Below are positions 16,078 to 16,817 of a DNA stretch of 16,817 bases, one piece after another. Location of the stretch: positions 1-16,817 of the forward strand of contig JBFHVA010000060.1 in assembly GCA_041589735.1 (NCBI GenBank), given 5' to 3'. The notes below the pieces were generated by a model. The model made no database searches and had not been told where the DNA came from. It saw nothing but the letters and a program-made list of their open reading frames with translations. Positions within the stretch are counted from its first letter, which is position 1; each line of letters begins with the position of its first letter. The DNA comes from CAMYJH01 sp041589735. Lineage in GTDB: Bacteria > Pseudomonadota > Gammaproteobacteria > HK1. Made by a program: the position numbers and the translations under genes.

Positions 16078-16165
16078 GCCGTTATAGTCTCAAGGGCTGC
16101 ACCTTTCAAAGACCCGGCGTTGCTGGCCGGATCGGCACACCGGAAACGGAGGCGCACGCTACCCC

Positions 16166-16817
16166 GTGAACGATTGGAAACATTCAGACGACGGATGGGG
16201 TGCGATAAACGCCGAAGCCAAAGCGGGCCAAGACCGCCCCGGCGCGGATCCGGGACCGGCGGCCGATCCCGACCGGCTGCTGGTGCCACGGCTCGGCCGC
16301 AATCTGTACGCCGGCTTTTCTCTCGCATTTTTCCGCAAGGTCTCGCTGCAAAGCTTCAGGATCGACTTCCCCCAGGTCATCGCGCTGTTCGTCGTAAACG
16401 CTCTGGTCGCTTTCATAAGTCACTATCTCATTATTGAGTCGCCGCGGTCGTTCAACATTTACGGACTGACCGGTTACGCAACCCACCAACTTGCGTTCAT
16501 TGCGACTGTCTTACTGGTCGCCGCCTGGCTCGGCCGGCCGCAACAGCGAGTCGCCCTGTTCGTTCTCTTTTTGTCCGCATCCGTCATCGTGCAAACGGTG
16601 GAGCTGCCCGTCGCGGCCATGCTGTTTCGCGGGCTCGTGTTCGACCATGCAGGCTGGGCCATGTGGGGAGTCTTTTTCGTCACGGTGGTGTGGGGCACAT
16701 TCGTAGCGGGCCGCGCCATGCGGCTGGTCAGCGGTTGGCGGGTTTTCAAGCTGGTGCTGCCGGTGTCGGGGTACGCCCTCATTGTCTACGGCATGGTGTT
16801 CGTGGTGCCGCACTCGC
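16166..16817 (+). CDS. Multi-pass membrane protein, N-terminal part (runs off the window)
   Basis: The frame is open from GTG 16166 to the edge, 217 residues with no stop. The first 45 or so residues are polar (rich in Asp, Gly, Pro) and then amphipathic (LYAGFSLAFFRKV). About five hydrophobic segments follow, near 70-90, 105-122, 127-152, 164-182 and 194-214. The segment FNIYGLTGYATHQLAFIATV vaguely recalls the membrane-anchored N-terminal half of some proteobacterial C13 (legumain-like) peptidases, but no catalytic domain is in view, so I give no function. GGAGG lies 13 nt before the GTG, rather far, and a later start such as GTG at codon 40 is possible. It is divergent from lipA across a 243-bp gap. 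Confidence 0.75.
   Translation, partial: MNDWKHSDDGWGAINAEAKAGQDRPGADPGPAADPDRLLVPRLGRNLYAGFSLAFFRKVSLQSFRIDFPQVIALFVVNALVAFISHYLIIESPRSFNIYGLTGYATHQLAFIATVLLVAAWLGRPQQRVALFVLFLSASVIVQTVELPVAAMLFRGLVFDHAGWAMWGVFFVTVVWGTFVAGRAMRLVSGWRVFKLVLPVSGYALIVYGMVFVVPHS

Overview
This is about 16.8 kb of a GC-rich (roughly 60%) proteobacterial chromosome, most likely from a gammaproteobacterium. The best evidence is gene order. The run recA-recX-alaS-lysC-csrA-tRNA-Ser(GCU)-tRNA-Arg(ACG) matches the recA/csrA neighbourhood of enteric bacteria and pseudomonads. xseA divergent from guaB-guaA-tadA is also a familiar gammaproteobacterial arrangement. Genus cannot be read from the sequence.

Layout, left to right. 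(1) 1-790 is an accessory edge on the 3' side of tRNA-Arg. It holds an N-terminally broken DsrE-like fragment and an AT-richer single-domain cupin gene. (2) 790-1171 holds tRNA-Arg and tRNA-Ser with a near-consensus promoter and a perfect 19-bp palindromic terminator. (3) 1274-8183 is a tightly packed minus-strand block transcribed pncC > thpR > recA > recX > alaS > lysC > csrA: NMN deamidation, RNA 2',3'-cyclic phosphodiesterase, recombination and its modulator, alanyl-tRNA synthetase, aspartokinase and the global RNA-binding regulator. (4) 8259-8419 is a head-to-head pair of REP-like palindromes. (5) 8440-12360 is tadA, guaA and guaB, also on the minus strand: tRNA wobble deamination and the two GMP-synthesis steps from IMP. 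(6) xseA (exonuclease VII large subunit) is divergent on the plus strand. (7) 13927-14122 is a structured AT-rich intergenic unit. (8) 14129-15922 is an ElyC/YdcF-family envelope protein and lipA (lipoyl synthase), minus strand. (9) 16166 to the right edge is the N-terminal part of a multi-pass membrane protein on the plus strand.

Most of the window is housekeeping, and I see no defence system, CRISPR array, prophage or transposase. The points worth a second look are at the control and boundary level: a recX gene that seems to start at CTG inside the recA stop (CTGA), recA with no recognisable LexA box, ten GGA motifs in the csrA leader, a possibly leaderless lipA, a REP pair, two intergenic units sharing end words, a 13-bp-periodic repeat upstream of the membrane protein, and a tRNA-linked boundary carrying a broken gene.
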